From Frankiaceae bacterium (GTDB lineage Bacteria > Actinomycetota > Actinomycetes > BP-191): a stretch of DNA of 64,000 nucleotides. A model generated the notes under the pieces. That model was not told the DNA's origin. It saw nothing but the letters and a program-made list of their open reading frames with translations, and did no database searches. Of this stretch, positions 54,192-63,018 are shown in pieces. The DNA lies in the NCBI GenBank assembly GCA_035556555.1, contig DATMES010000024.1, forward strand, positions 62,001 to 126,000, given 5' to 3'. Position numbers and translations under genes: made by a program. Numbering within the stretch: position 1 is the first letter of the stretch; each line of letters starts with the position of its first letter.

Positions 54192-55004
54192 GTGCTCGAC
54201 GTCCCGCTGACCGACATCGCGCGGGCCGGCATCCGCGTCCTCGTCGTCGTGCTGCTCGCCGTCATCACGGTGCGCGTCGCGCGGCGCGCCGTACCGCGGA
54301 CGATCCGCAAGCTGACCGGCAGCGCCGGCGGTGCCCGCCTCGAGCAGCGCACGGCCACCCTGTCCGGAACGGTCGTCAGCGTCGTCGGCGTCATGGTGTG
54401 GGCGACGGCGTTCGTCACGGTCGTGGGCGCGCTCGGCTTCGAGCTGGGGCCGCTGCTCGCCGGCGCGGGCGTCGTCGGCCTCGCGGTCGGCTTCGGCGCG
54501 CAGCAGCTCGTCCGCGACGTCATCACCGGCTTCTTCGTGCTCGTCGAGGACCAGTACGGCGTCGGCGACACCATCACGGTCGGCGCCGTCAGCGGCACCG
54601 TCGAGTCGATGACGCTGCGGCTGACGCGGGTGCGCGGCGACGACGGCGTGCTGCACCACATCCGCAACGGCGACCTCGGCGTCGTCTCCAACTCCTCCCG
54701 CGGCTACCACGTCGCCTCCGTCGTCGTGCCGCTGCCCGCGGACGCGGACGCCTCGGCCGTCGCGGAGCGGGTGGCGGCCGCGATGGCGACGTTGAGCGAG
54801 GAACACGTCCTCGGCGACCTGTTGCTCGCCGAGCCGCAGGTGCTCGGCGTGACCGGCTTCCGCGACACGACGAACTCGCCGGTGCTCACGATCCAGGCGC
54901 GCGCCAAGCCCGAGGCGAAGTCACGGGTGCAGCGGGAGATCCTGCAGCGCGCGCTGGCCGCCGTGCCCGAGCCGCCGAAGCGGCGTACCGCCAAGAAGGG
55001 CTAG
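54192..55004 (+). CDS. MscS-family mechanosensitive channel
   Basis: A 270-residue membrane protein of the small-conductance mechanosensitive channel family, which releases solutes on osmotic downshock. Three membrane segments (IRVLVVVLLAVITVRVARRA; VVSVVGVMVWATAFVTVVGA; LLAGAGVVGLAVGFGAQQLV). The last is the pore-lining TM3 with Gly/Ala packing, followed by the beta-domain (DQYGVGDTITVGAVSGTVES). The C-terminus is basic (RRTAKKG). The GTG 54192 start is the best available but lacks a clear ribosome binding site. The stop shares CTAG with the convergent gene. Confidence 0.88.
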   Translation: MLDVPLTDIARAGIRVLVVVLLAVITVRVARRAVPRTIRKLTGSAGGARLEQRTATLSGTVVSVVGVMVWATAFVTVVGALGFELGPLLAGAGVVGLAVGFGAQQLVRDVITGFFVLVEDQYGVGDTITVGAVSGTVESMTLRLTRVRGDDGVLHHIRNGDLGVVSNSSRGYHVASVVVPLPADADASAVAERVAAAMATLSEEHVLGDLLLAEPQVLGVTGFRDTTNSPVLTIQARAKPEAKSRVQREILQRALAAVPEPPKRRTAKKG

Positions 55005-55534
55005 CAGCGGCTCTGCGCGGTGTCCCGCATCTCGGTGTGCGGCACCCGCTGGTACGCCCACGCGGAGAAGTCGCGCAGCGAGCCCCGCTTCGGTGCCTTG
55101 CTGCCGTAGTCCCGCAGCGGGACCCGGATGCGCACCTCGCCGGTCTTGGAGACGGTGCCGGTCGCGTGGAGGTCGGCAGTGCCGGTGACGTCCGCGTCGA
55201 ACTCGACGAAGGTCGTCTCGTCAGGGATCGTCCGCGGGTCGTCGAACGGCGCGGCCGCGCGGTACGCCGTGAAGTAGTACCTCCGCTTGTGCGAGGTGAC
55301 CTCGATGGACCAGCGGGCGTTGGCGGTGCCGCCGGCGGCCGTCCGGAGCACCGCGACGACCTCGGAGCGGCCGACGGTCACGTCGTAGCCGATGAGGTCG
55401 ACGTGCGGGGCGTCGGCGGTGACGAGGCCGGCCAGCATCACGTCGCCGCGCGGGTCGGTGTGCGGGCAGGCCGCCGCGCCGGCGGACGCGGGTACGGCAG
55501 CGGCGGCGAGCAGCGCGCAGAGCAGCGCCTTCAT
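55001..55534 (-). CDS. Small secreted protein of unknown function
   Basis: A 177-residue exported protein. Signal peptide KALLCALLAAAAVPASAGAA, then CPHTDPRGDVMLAGLVTADA, VDLIGYDVTVGRSEVVAVLR and RWSIEVTSHKRRYYFTAYRA, a likely beta-sandwich. The mature protein has one cysteine at its start and one as the final residue, so a terminal disulfide is possible. ATG 55534 has GAGGGGG upstream. Similar secreted proteins in actinobacteria have no assigned role. Convergent with mscS with a shared CTAG stop. Confidence 0.75.
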   Translation of the reverse strand: MKALLCALLAAAAVPASAGAAACPHTDPRGDVMLAGLVTADAPHVDLIGYDVTVGRSEVVAVLRTAAGGTANARWSIEVTSHKRRYYFTAYRAAAPFDDPRTIPDETTFVEFDADVTGTADLHATGTVSKTGEVRIRVPLRDYGSKAPKRGSLRDFSAWAYQRVPHTEMRDTAQSRC

Positions 55535-55596
55535 CGGGTCCCCCTCAGGACGTCCAGGACTTCCGGATTCGACGCCGGGGTGCGCGCGACCTGCTC

Positions 55597-56181
55597 TCAG
55601 TCCAGCGCGAGGTCGGCCAGCAGGGACAGCCGCATCTCGGCGGGGATCGGCGTGCTGTCCGAGTAGTTCGGGTGGTCGACGACGAGCTCCGCGGGCACCG
55701 ACGGGTCGCGGAACGCGTCGCGCTGCTCGTCGGTCATCGGGAAGCGCAGGTAGTGGACGGTCGCGGTGTAGTCCTCGCGCGAGCGGCCCTCCTCGCCGAC
55801 GGCCTTCACGGCCGAGCCGCCGATCGTCAGCGAGAACGTGTGCTCGATGCCCGCCAGGCGCGGCAGCTCGTTCTTCAGCGTCGCCATGTCGGAGAACTCG
55901 AGGAACAGCGTCGCGGAGAGCTCGTTCGGCGAGGGCATGAGGGGGTTGTAGACGTCGAGCTCCTCGCCGATCTTCGCGAGGTCGGTGGTCTGCTCGACGA
56001 ACACCATCTCCTGGATCTGGTGGCGCAGCGTGTCGCGGTTCTCGAACACGAGCGTCACGACGTCGCCGAGGTGGATGCGGCGCGTCTTCTTGAGCGCGAT
56101 GGCGGCGGCGCGCGAGTCGGCCCTGCGGGCGCCGTACGCCGCGAGGTCGAGCTCGAGGTCGTCGATGGTGATCGGCTTCAT
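55597..56181 (-). CDS. DUF3501 family protein
   Basis: A 194-residue soluble protein with typical DUF3501 sequence: [60 protein letters not shown] and [20 protein letters not shown]. These genes recur beside rubrerythrin and iron-sulfur proteins. Here it follows the rubrerythrin gene with a 67-bp gap; the iron-sulfur (GlpC-like) gene often found between them is absent. A role in peroxide defence is inferred from neighbours only. Confidence 0.88.
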   Translation of the reverse strand: MKPITIDDLELDLAAYGARRADSRAAAIALKKTRRIHLGDVVTLVFENRDTLRHQIQEMVFVEQTTDLAKIGEELDVYNPLMPSPNELSATLFLEFSDMATLKNELPRLAGIEHTFSLTIGGSAVKAVGEEGRSREDYTATVHYLRFPMTDEQRDAFRDPSVPAELVVDHPNYSDSTPIPAEMRLSLLADLALD

Positions 56182-56248
56182 GGGAGTCCTTACGCCTCCG
56201 GGCCGCGGGCCGGCCAGGCATCGCCCGGCCCGCGGTCCGAACGGCGGG

Positions 56249-56677
56249 TCACACGTTGGCGTTGAGGCCCTCGAGGCCCTTCTGGAACCGGCCGGCGTGG
56301 CTCTTCTCGGCGCGGGCCAGCGTCTCCAGCCACTCCGCGATCTCGTCGAAGCCCTCGTCCCGCGCGGTGCGCGCGAAGCCGGGGTACATCTCCGTGAACT
56401 CGTACGTCTCGCCGTCGATCGACGACTGGAGGTTGTCGGCGGTCTTGCCGACCTTGGAGCCGGTCACCGGGTCGCCGACCTCGGCGAGGAAGTCGAAGTG
56501 GCCGAACGCGTGGCCGGTCTCGCCCTCCGCGACGTCGCGGAACAGGCCCGCGATCTCCGGGTAGCCCTCGATGTCGGCCTTGCGGGCGAAGTAGAGGTAG
56601 CGGCGGTTGGCCTGGCTCTCGCCGGCGAACGCCTCCTTGAGGTTGTCGTGCGTCTTGCTGCCCTCGAGCGACGGCAT
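56249..56677 (-). CDS. Rubrerythrin-family protein (diiron domain only)
   Basis: A 142-residue ferritin-like diiron protein; rubrerythrins reduce peroxide. Metal-ligand glutamates lie in [33 protein letters not shown] and the C-terminal [12 protein letters not shown]. The C-terminal rubredoxin domain is missing, so electrons must come from another donor. ATG 56677 has AGGAGG upstream. It sits 12 bp after the Fur-type regulator and upstream of the DUF3501 gene, probably one operon controlled by the palindrome at 57109-57123. Confidence 0.92.
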   Translation of the reverse strand: MPSLEGSKTHDNLKEAFAGESQANRRYLYFARKADIEGYPEIAGLFRDVAEGETGHAFGHFDFLAEVGDPVTGSKVGKTADNLQSSIDGETYEFTEMYPGFARTARDEGFDEIAEWLETLARAEKSHAGRFQKGLEGLNANV

Positions 56678-56689
56678 CGTGTGCTCCTC

Positions 56690-57085
56690 CTAGAGCGTTG
56701 CGGTACGGGACTGGCAGGTCGGGCAGAGCCCGCGGAAGCGGAGGTCGTGTCCGGTGACGGCGAAGCCTGACACCTGGGCGACGTTCTCCGCGAGTCGCGG
56801 GGGGAGCGCGGCGTCGACGTCGGCGGCCGCGCCGCACTCGACGCAGACGACGTGGTCGTGGCGGGCGGTGTTGGCGTCGTAGCGGGCGGCGGCGTCGCCG
56901 AGCGCCAGCTCCAGCGCCTGGCCCTGCTCGACGAGCAGGTTCAGCGCGCGGTAGACGGTCGCGGCGCCGATGCCGGGGGACGTACGCCGGACGCGGTCGA
57001 GCACGTCCTGTGCGGTCGGATGGTCGTGCGAAGCCCGGAGCACGTCGAGGACGGCGCGGCGCTGCGGCGTGAGCCGGACGTCCAT
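56690..57085 (-). CDS. Fur-family metalloregulator (PerR-like)
   Basis: A 131-residue Fur-family repressor. The winged helix covers [20 protein letters not shown] to [16 protein letters not shown]. The metal and zinc sites are in [19 protein letters not shown] and GLCPTCQ (two CxxC pairs). Association with rubrerythrin suggests a PerR-type peroxide sensor over an iron-uptake Fur. ATG 57085 has GGGAGGAG upstream; the longer open frame is not coding. A 7-1-7 palindrome 24 bp upstream is the likely autoregulatory operator. Confidence 0.9.
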   Translation of the reverse strand: MDVRLTPQRRAVLDVLRASHDHPTAQDVLDRVRRTSPGIGAATVYRALNLLVEQGQALELALGDAAARYDANTARHDHVVCVECGAAADVDAALPPRLAENVAQVSGFAVTGHDLRFRGLCPTCQSRTATL

Positions 57086-57108
57086 GGCGCTCCTCCCGGG
57101 GTCAGTGG

Positions 57109-57123
57109 TGAGAACGGTTCTCA
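57109..57123. promoter_or_regulatory. Fur-family operator (7-1-7 palindrome)
   Basis: TGAGAAC-G-GTTCTCA is a perfect 7-1-7 inverted repeat and fits the Fur/Zur/PerR box layout TGANAATNATTNTCA with GC substitutions. It lies 24-38 bp upstream of the fur-family ATG, in a position to repress the whole fur-rubrerythrin-DUF3501 unit. Confidence 0.7.
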
Positions 57124-57224
57124 GTATTGCCCCGGCCCGTCGCCCCCGCAAACCGGGGAACGGCGCCGTACGCGATAGCATCCGCGCGTCCCCTCCCGCC
57201 GTATGCGAAAGGTCCCGCTGCCTC

Positions 57225-57632
57225 GTGGCCACCGTCCTGGTCTACGCCACCGAGCCGGTCATCCGCGACCAGATCACGCTGTCCATCGGGCGTTCCCCGG
57301 GGGCAGGGGTGGACCTCACGTACGTCGTCACCGAGCACGCCGACGAGGTCATCGGCTACGCCGACAAGGGCGTTCCCGACCTCATGATCCTCGACGGCGA
57401 GGCGTGGCCGACCGGCGGCCTCGGGCTGTGCCGGCAGCTCAAGAACGAGCTCTCGCCGTGCCCGCCCGTCATCGCCCTCGTGGGGCGGCGCGACGACCGC
57501 TGGCTCGGGCAGTGGTCGCAGGCGGACGCCGTCCTCATGCACCCCATCGACGCGATCGAGCTGGCGCGCACTGTCGTCCGGCTGCTCAACCCCCCGGTCG
57601 CCGCGGCGGCCGCCGACAAGGAGCGAACGTGA
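57225..57632 (+). CDS. Degenerate response-regulator receiver domain protein
   Basis: A 135-residue stand-alone protein with a CheY-like fold: [37 protein letters not shown] (the usual phospho-Asp position is kept), [10 protein letters not shown] and [18 protein letters not shown]. The acidic pair at the end of strand 1 is replaced by Thr-Glu and the invariant Lys of KPxD is His. It is therefore probably a pseudo-receiver that does not use standard phosphorylation. GTG 57225; its stop overlaps the next gene (GTGA). A TAGCAT hexamer lies at 57176-57181. Confidence 0.75.
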   Translation: MATVLVYATEPVIRDQITLSIGRSPGAGVDLTYVVTEHADEVIGYADKGVPDLMILDGEAWPTGGLGLCRQLKNELSPCPPVIALVGRRDDRWLGQWSQADAVLMHPIDAIELARTVVRLLNPPVAAAAADKERT

Positions 57633-57895
57633 ACACCGAGGCATGGTGCGGGAACTGCGGCGAGTCGTTCCGGCTCGCGCAGGTCGTCGAGGAGGGGTCC
57701 GGCGGGCGCTGCCCCCGGTGCGGCATCGTGTTCTCCCACGAGTACAACGCCGTCGTCACCCAGTCGGCCGCGGCGCTCATCCAGGCGCACGCCGCGCTGG
57801 AGCACGCGCTCCAGCGGCTGACCGACATCGCGCCGTTGCTGCACGTCGACCGCGAGGCCCTCTACAAGAGCCTCGACGCGCACCTGTCGCGCTGA
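57629..57895 (+). CDS. Small zinc-ribbon protein
   Basis: An 88-residue protein: N-terminal zinc ribbon with two CxxC pairs ([17 protein letters not shown] and [16 protein letters not shown]), then a helical segment ([20 protein letters not shown]) ending in [14 protein letters not shown] 57629 overlaps the pseudo-receiver stop by 4 nt, so the two proteins are made together and may form a complex. Partner or target is unknown. trpD follows after 5 bp. Confidence 0.8.
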   Translation: MNTEAWCGNCGESFRLAQVVEEGSGGRCPRCGIVFSHEYNAVVTQSAAALIQAHAALEHALQRLTDIAPLLHVDREALYKSLDAHLSR

Positions 57896-57900
57896 GCTCT

Positions 57901-58938
57901 ATGACCGCCTGGCCCGGGGTGCTCTCGACCCTGCTGGCGGGTGCCGACCTCTCGCGCGACGACGCCGAGTGGGTCATGGGCGAGATCATGGAGGGCGTCG
58001 CGACGCCGGCCCAGATCGCGGGCTTCGCGATGGCGTTGCGGGCCAAGGGGGAGTCTGCCTCGGAGGTCTCCGGGCTGGTGGCGGCGATGCTCGCGCGGGC
58101 TCGTCCGTGTGTTGTGTCCGGGCCGGTGGTCGACACGTGCGGGACCGGCGGCGACCGCGCGCACACGGTGAACATCTCGACCATGGCCGCTCTGGTCGTG
58201 GCCGGCTCGGGCGCGCGGGTCGTGAAGCACGGCAACCGCGCGGCGTCGTCCACCTGCGGCTCCGCGGACCTGCTCGAGGAGCTGGGCGTACGGATCGACC
58301 TCCCGCCCGCTCTTGTCGCGGAGTGCGCGGCGGAGGCGGGGATCGCGTTCTGCTTCGCGCCGGTGTTCCATCCCGCCTTGCGTCACACCGGCGCGCCGCG
58401 GCGCGAGCTGGGCGTCGCGACCGTCTTCAACTTCCTGGGTCCTCTGACCAACCCGGCGCGCCCCGGCTTCCAGGCGGTCGGCGTGGCCGACGCGCGGATG
58501 GCTGGGGTGATGGCCGGCGTGCTCGCGGAGCGGGGCGCGTCGGCTCTCGTGTTCCGCGGCGACGACGGGCTGGACGAGCTGACGACGGCGACGACGTCGC
58601 GGGTCTGGGTCGTCGGTGGCGGCGAGGTGCGGGAGGAGTCGCTGGACCCTGCTGACCTGGGGGTGGCGCCGGCTCCCGTGGAGGCGCTGCGGGGCGGGGA
58701 CGCGGCGTTCAACGCGGCGGTGTGCCGGTCGTTCCTCGGTGGCTCGCCGGGGCCGGTCCGGGACGCGGTGCTGCTCAACGCGGCCGCGGCGCTGGCGGCG
58801 TTGTCTCCCTCGGACTCGCCGGTTGCCGAACGGCTGGCGGCGACGCTGCCGGTGGCGGCGGAGGCCGTGGACTCGGGCGCGGCTCTGGCTGCCCTCGACC
58901 GCTGGGTTGCCGTGTCCACGCGCCTCGGCGGCCAGTAG
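57901..58938 (+). CDS. trpD: Anthranilate phosphoribosyltransferase
   Basis: Second step of tryptophan synthesis: anthranilate plus PRPP. The 345 residues show [20 protein letters not shown] (PRPP site), [33 protein letters not shown] and [15 protein letters not shown], all diagnostic. ATG 57901, 5 bp after the zinc-ribbon gene. Other trp genes are not here. Syntenic with Rv2192c. Confidence 0.95.
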   Translation: MTAWPGVLSTLLAGADLSRDDAEWVMGEIMEGVATPAQIAGFAMALRAKGESASEVSGLVAAMLARARPCVVSGPVVDTCGTGGDRAHTVNISTMAALVVAGSGARVVKHGNRAASSTCGSADLLEELGVRIDLPPALVAECAAEAGIAFCFAPVFHPALRHTGAPRRELGVATVFNFLGPLTNPARPGFQAVGVADARMAGVMAGVLAERGASALVFRGDDGLDELTTATTSRVWVVGGGEVREESLDPADLGVAPAPVEALRGGDAAFNAAVCRSFLGGSPGPVRDAVLLNAAAALAALSPSDSPVAERLAATLPVAAEAVDSGAALAALDRWVAVSTRLGGQ

Positions 58939-58950
58939 AACGACCTCCGC

Positions 58951-59022
58951 GCGATCGGGGTGCGATCTGCGCTTTTTCCCCGCACGGCCCGCAACCGGGA
59001 GCCTTGTCCATCCTGACGGCGT
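58951..59022 (+). repeat. Interspersed repeat, family A, copy 4
   Basis: 72 bp, 69 matching the reverse complement of 1-72 by eye. It lies 12 bp after trpD. The 346-bp gap 58939-59284 contains this repeat, a family C repeat (59042-59074) and a family A fragment (59201-59229); I see no gene in it. Confidence 0.8.
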
Positions 59023-59041
59023 GGTCGGCGCCGGGCTCAGT

Positions 59042-59074
59042 CGTTCTTTGAAGATCACTACGCGTGAGACCGGC
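59042..59074 (-). repeat. Interspersed repeat, family C, copy 3 (inverted)
   Basis: On the minus strand GCCGGTCTCACGCGT then GTGATCTTCAAAGAACG, matching the two plus-strand copies at 37 and 48 kb. It sits 19 bp after a family A repeat. Confidence 0.7.
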
Positions 59075-59200
59075 TGCTGGGCTGCAGGGTTGGGCCGACG
59101 CGGGTCCGCGGGCGCCGCTCGTCCGGGGTCGACCGCCGTTCTGGTGGTGGTCCAGCGCCAAAGGGGCTCCCGCCCAGGACGATCCAGGCCCCGCGCGAGC

Positions 59201-59229
59201 CAGGATGGAAAGGGCTCCGGGTTGCGGAC
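59201..59229 (-). repeat. Family A repeat fragment
   Basis: CAGGATGGAAAGGGCTCCGG then GTTGCGG, corresponding to the outer part of the 72-bp copies (CAGGATGGACAAGGCTCC at the window start). It is inverted relative to the copy at 58951, 180 bp away. Confidence 0.55.
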
Positions 59230-59284
59230 GTGTCACGCTCCGCCGTCACCGGGGGTGTCGCGGGCGGCGTTTCGCCGAGCCCCA

Positions 59285-59770
59285 TCAGAGCGGGAGCGCG
59301 TACTCGCTCTCGGTGGTCGCCGGTGTGTGCGGCAGCGGCTGGGTCGTGCCGGTGGGCGTGAAGCCGATGCGCTCGTAGACCTTCCGCGCGGCGTCGTTGC
59401 CGTCGGTGGCCCAGAGCCTGACCTCGGGCGCGCCGGTGGCGCGGGCCCACTCGACGACGGTGCGGACGCAGGCGTCGGCGTAGCCGCGGCCGCGGTGCTC
59501 GGGGCGGGTCCAGACGCCGAAGACGTTGGGGACGCCGTCCTCGACGTAGCCGCCCGCGCAGGCGAGCCAGTCGCCGTCCTCGTCGGCGACGTACAGGACG
59601 GTGTCGTCGCTCGTGGCCATCGCGCGGGTGCGATCACGCCAGCGGTCGTCGTCGAACGCGACGGCGTCGGCGTACGTGCTGCCGAACGACATCGGCGCGT
59701 CCTTCAGCATCGCGAGCCGGAACTCGCGCCAGCGCTCCCACTCACCGGCGCCGAGGCGGCGGACCCGCAT
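59285..59770 (-). CDS. GNAT-family N-acetyltransferase
   Basis: A 161-residue acetyl-CoA-dependent acetyltransferase. It begins MRVRRLGAGEWERWREFRLA, with APMSFGSTYADAVAFDDDRW (a common GNAT substrate loop), the acetyl-CoA pyrophosphate motif TRPEHRGRGYADACVRTVVE and the final LWATDGNDAARKVYERIGF. The substrate is unknown. ATG 59770 overlaps the stop of the Lrp-like gene by one base (TGATG), so the two are coupled. Confidence 0.9.
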   Translation of the reverse strand: MRVRRLGAGEWERWREFRLAMLKDAPMSFGSTYADAVAFDDDRWRDRTRAMATSDDTVLYVADEDGDWLACAGGYVEDGVPNVFGVWTRPEHRGRGYADACVRTVVEWARATGAPEVRLWATDGNDAARKVYERIGFTPTGTTQPLPHTPATTESEYALPL

Positions 59771-60057
59771 CAGTCGGTGTCCTCCATGCCGATCGCGAAC
59801 GCCGCCTCGAGGTCGTGCCGCGAGTACGTGCGGAACGCGATGAGCGTCTGCGTGGAGAGGATGCCGGGGACCTTGTTGACCTGGCCGGCGATGACGTCGG
59901 CGAGGTCCTCGTGGGCGTTGACGCGGACCATCGCGACGAGGTCGACGTCGCCCGCGACCGAGTAGACCTCGCTGACGCCACTGATCTCGGAGACGCGTTC
60001 GGCGATCTCGGGGATCGCGTCGACGGCGGCGTTGATGAGGACGACGGCGGTGATCAT
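59770..60057 (-). CDS. Stand-alone Lrp/AsnC ligand-binding (RAM) domain protein
   Basis: A 95-residue protein made only of the AsnC C-terminal domain: VVLINAAVDAIPEIAERVSE, VSEVYSVAGDVDLVAMVRVN and GILSTQTLIAFRTYSRHDLE. The DNA-binding half is absent, so it may bind an amino acid and modulate a full-length Lrp or an enzyme. TAGGGT (60070-60065, minus strand) is 7 nt before the ATG, so leaderless. Commonly found near trpD in actinobacteria. Confidence 0.9.
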   Translation of the reverse strand: MITAVVLINAAVDAIPEIAERVSEISGVSEVYSVAGDVDLVAMVRVNAHEDLADVIAGQVNKVPGILSTQTLIAFRTYSRHDLEAAFAIGMEDTD

Positions 60058-60059
60058 GG

Positions 60060-60551
60060 CTACGACCCTACGACCCTCTCCAGGTAGACGACGTCGAGAA
60101 GCCGGCCGAACTTGCTGCCGACCTCGCGGAGCAGGGCACAGCGCTCGTAGCCCGCCCGCTCGAACGCGCGCAGGCTGGCGTCGTTCTCGGCGCAGACCAC
60201 GGCGAGCAGCGCGTGGAGTCCGGCCTCGCGGGCGTGGTCGTCCACGAACGCCAGCGCCTCCCGCCCGAGTCCTCGGCCCGTATGACCGGGCGCAAGGTAG
60301 ACCGTCACCTCGGCGGTGTCGCGGTAGGCGCAGCGTGACTTGAACGGCGTCACCAGCACGTACCCCGCGAACGCGCCGCCGTCCTCGACCGCCCACGCGC
60401 CGTGCCGCCCTGGCTCGCCACCGCTGGACTCCGCGGCCCACTCGTCCGGCGTCACCGGCTCCGTCTGGAACGTCGCCGTCGTCGTCTCGACGTAGTGGTT
60501 GTAGACGCGCGCGGCGGCCTCGTGGTCGGCGGGCAGCAGAGGTCGGATCAC
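60060..60551 (-). CDS. GNAT acetyltransferase (phosphinothricin acetyltransferase-like)
   Basis: A 163-residue GNAT of the PAT/MddA type: VIRPLLPADHEAAARVYNHY, TFQTEPVTPDEW (typical of PAT), AEVTVYLAPGHTGRGLGREA (acetyl-CoA site), CAENDASLRAFERAGYE and a final FGRLLDVVYLERVV. Such enzymes acetylate methionine sulfoximine or similar amino-acid analogues; the real substrate is unknown. GTG 60551 overlaps the exonuclease stop (GTGA). Confidence 0.88.
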   Translation of the reverse strand: MIRPLLPADHEAAARVYNHYVETTTATFQTEPVTPDEWAAESSGGEPGRHGAWAVEDGGAFAGYVLVTPFKSRCAYRDTAEVTVYLAPGHTGRGLGREALAFVDDHAREAGLHALLAVVCAENDASLRAFERAGYERCALLREVGSKFGRLLDVVYLERVVGS

Positions 60552-62305
60552 GCGAACATCCTGACGGGCTGGCTGACCGTACGCAGCGGCCTCCGGTCGG
60601 CGAAGGCCGCCGCCGGGTCGTACGCCTCCTCGAACATCCCCACCAGCCGCGTCGCGCCGCCGGCCGGCGACGACCACTCACCCTCGACGCGCACGAGGCG
60701 CGTGCCGGGCACGGCGAGCCAGCGCAGGATCGCCTGCATCTCCTCGCCCGTCGCGCAGGGCGTGGGCCCGGGGCCGACCACGGGCACGGTCTCGGCAGTC
60801 GCGACGAGCGCCTCGACGTGCGGGCGCGGGTCGATCCCCACGGGCACCGCGCCGGCCGCGACGAGGCGGCCGTGGCGTACGACGGCGAGGTGCCAGCCGC
60901 CGCGCGTGTCGGGCTGCGCGCCGACGAGCAGTGGCACCCGGGCCAGGGCGGTGAGCTGCTGGCCGCGCGCCGCCGCGCGCACGAAGGCCGCCAGCCGGTC
61001 GCGGTGCGCGGCGGCGTCCTCGTAGCGGTGCTGCGCGGAGAGGGTGTCCATGCGCACGGCGACGGCGCGGCGTACGGCCTCGGGGTCGGCCACGACGGCG
61101 GATGTGAACGCGGCGGCGTGGGCGGCGTACGACTCCTCGTCCTCCTCGCCGGAGCACGGCGCGCCGCAGCGGCCCATCTCGCGCAGCACGCAGGGCGCGA
61201 CGGAGGTCGTCCGCGTGATGCGCATGGTGCACTGGCGGATGCGGAACGCCTCGTGCGCCGCCGCCCGCGCCAGCTCGGCCGCGCGCAGCGAGCCGAACGG
61301 CCCGAGGTACGTCGCGCCGTCGGCGGACACCTTGCGCACCACGGAGAGCCGCGGGAAGCGCTCGGTCGTGAGCTTGAGGAAGACGGCGCGCTCGGGGAAG
61401 CGGGAGCGGCGGTTGTAGCGCGGCTTGTGCTCGGCGATCAGCCGCAGCTCGCGTACCTCGGCCTCCAGCCCGTGGCTGCACTCGACGTGGTCGACCCGCT
61501 CGGCGCAGGCGACCATCTCGGCCATGCGCGTGCGCGGCTCGGAGGCGACGAAGTAGTTGCGGACGCGGGCGCGCAGGTCCTTGGACTTGCCGACGTAGAG
61601 GACGCGGCCCTGCTCGTCGCGGAACAGGTAGACGCCGGGCCGGTGCGGCAGGGCGTCCGCGAGGTAGCGCTTGCGGCGCTGCTCGGGCGACACCAGCGAG
61701 GAGAACGTCCGCAGCTCCTCCAGCGAGTGGACGCCGAGGTTGCCGAGCCGCTCGATGAGGCCGTGCAGCACGTCGGTCGTCGCCTGCGCGTCGGCAAGCG
61801 CGCGGTGGCACGGCGTGACCGCCGTACGGAAGACGCGGGCGAGGGTGGAGAGCTTGACGTTGGGCGCCTCGTCGCGGGTGAGCACGCGGCGCGCCAACGT
61901 GACCGTGTCGAGCGAGTCGAACGCCGGCCACTCGTGACCCGTACGGCGGCACGCGTCGCGGAGGAACGACAGGTCGAAGCCGGAGTTGTGCGCGACGAGC
62001 ACCGACCCGCGCGCGAACTCGAGGAACGCCGGCACGACGTCCTCGATCCGCGGCGCGCCCGCGACCATGCCGTCGGTGATGCCGGTCAGCACCGCGATGA
62101 ACGGCGGGATCGGCGAGCCAGGGTTGACCAGCGTCTGGAACTCGCCCTGCACGACCCCGCCGCGGACGCGTACGGCACCCACCTCGGTGATGGAGGAGGT
62201 CGCGGGGGAGCCGCCCGTCGTCTCGAGGTCGACGACGACGAACGTCGTGTCGCGCAGGGGAGTCCCGAGCTCGTCGAACGTGCTCTGGACCGCGGTCACC
62301 GTCAT
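60548..62305 (-). CDS. DEDDh exonuclease fused to a UvrC-like GIY-YIG nuclease
   Basis: A 585-residue two-nuclease protein. N-terminal DnaQ-like 3'-5' exonuclease: TFVVVDLETTGGSPATSSIT (DxE), VAHNSGFDLSFLRD and CHRALADAQAT (His and Asp). Then a GIY-YIG domain as in UvrC/Cho: HRPGVYLFRDEQGRVLYVGK and ATYLGPFGS with CTMRITRTTSVAPCVLREMG. The C-terminal UvrC helix-hairpin region is missing. It is a conserved actinobacterial protein (Rv2191 in M. tuberculosis), presumed to act in DNA repair. TAGCGT on the minus strand is 8 nt before the ATG. Confidence 0.93.
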   Translation of the reverse strand: MTVTAVQSTFDELGTPLRDTTFVVVDLETTGGSPATSSITEVGAVRVRGGVVQGEFQTLVNPGSPIPPFIAVLTGITDGMVAGAPRIEDVVPAFLEFARGSVLVAHNSGFDLSFLRDACRRTGHEWPAFDSLDTVTLARRVLTRDEAPNVKLSTLARVFRTAVTPCHRALADAQATTDVLHGLIERLGNLGVHSLEELRTFSSLVSPEQRRKRYLADALPHRPGVYLFRDEQGRVLYVGKSKDLRARVRNYFVASEPRTRMAEMVACAERVDHVECSHGLEAEVRELRLIAEHKPRYNRRSRFPERAVFLKLTTERFPRLSVVRKVSADGATYLGPFGSLRAAELARAAAHEAFRIRQCTMRITRTTSVAPCVLREMGRCGAPCSGEEDEESYAAHAAAFTSAVVADPEAVRRAVAVRMDTLSAQHRYEDAAAHRDRLAAFVRAAARGQQLTALARVPLLVGAQPDTRGGWHLAVVRHGRLVAAGAVPVGIDPRPHVEALVATAETVPVVGPGPTPCATGEEMQAILRWLAVPGTRLVRVEGEWSSPAGGATRLVGMFEEAYDPAAAFADRRPLRTVSQPVRMFA

Positions 62306-62450
62306 GCCTGGCGACGCTAGAAGGGGGGTGTGACAAGTTTGCGGCGCCGCGCCGACGGATGGTTCGCGAGCCCGGGCGAGGGCTCACCCGATGTTCTCCG
62401 ACTACGTGCGGGAATAGGGCGCCGCGTGGCGCGGACACGCGCCACGGGCC

Positions 62451-62479
62451 TTGACGCATTAATGGCCCTTCGCTACGTT
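62451..62479 (+). promoter_or_regulatory. Sigma-70-type promoter for the secreted-protein cluster
   Basis: TTGACG (62451-62456), exact 17-nt spacer, TACGTT (62474-62479). Transcription would start near 62486, giving a leader of about 65 nt before TTG 62553. Confidence 0.7.
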
Positions 62480-62552
62480 CTGCCGCCATCAGGTACACGT
62501 TGTCCTACTCGGCCCCCAAGGCCCGATGAACGCAACGAACGGGGGAACGTCC

Positions 62553-62948
62553 TTGCGTGCCATTTCCGCGGCTGCCCTAGGGGCAGCCGCTTTGTTGTGT
62601 CCGGCTACGCCAGTGTCAGCGTTCACGGTGCCACTCGGCATCGACGCCGTCGTCCATGTCGATCCGGACTTCACGGCCTGCGCCACGGTGACGGCTGATG
62701 ACGGCACCGTGTTCGCCGGGACGTTCACCGCCGTCGGCTATATGCAAGGCCCCGGCACGAAGGCCGCGACGGTCCGCGGTGCCACTCCCGTCAGCGGCGC
62801 CGGTTTCTGGTACGGCTGCATCTCCGGGGCATATTCCGGAGCGACCGTGGGCGAGGCGAAGTACGTGCTGAACGCGCATGGCGAGACCGGTGACGTCGCC
62901 GTCGTCATCCAATGTGTAATCAACCGCGGGTCTTTGACGTGTGTCTGA
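62553..62948 (+). CDS. Small secreted protein of unknown function
   Basis: About 131 residues: signal peptide LRAISAAALGAAALLCPATP with cleavage near VSA, then a beta-rich mature part (GIDAVVHVDPDFTACATVTA; GAGFWYGCISGAYSGATVGE; DVAVVIQCVINRGSLTCV) with four cysteines. TTG 62553 is preferred because GGGGGAACG lies just upstream, the same leader as before GTG 63944; ATG 62526 is an alternative in the same frame. It is preceded by a good promoter. No family recognised. Confidence 0.7.
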   Translation: MRAISAAALGAAALLCPATPVSAFTVPLGIDAVVHVDPDFTACATVTADDGTVFAGTFTAVGYMQGPGTKAATVRGATPVSGAGFWYGCISGAYSGATVGEAKYVLNAHGETGDVAVVIQCVINRGSLTCV

Positions 62949-63018
62949 CACGCGCCGCCGTGACGGACACGGAGCAACGGCCGGAGTTCGCTTGATTCAC
63001 CGCGATGGGGGAGTTGCC

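Noticed and set aside
58939-59284. Plus-strand ORF 59064-59378 and similar frames in the repeat cluster
   Set aside because: They run through repeats and the antisense of the GNAT gene with no coding signature.
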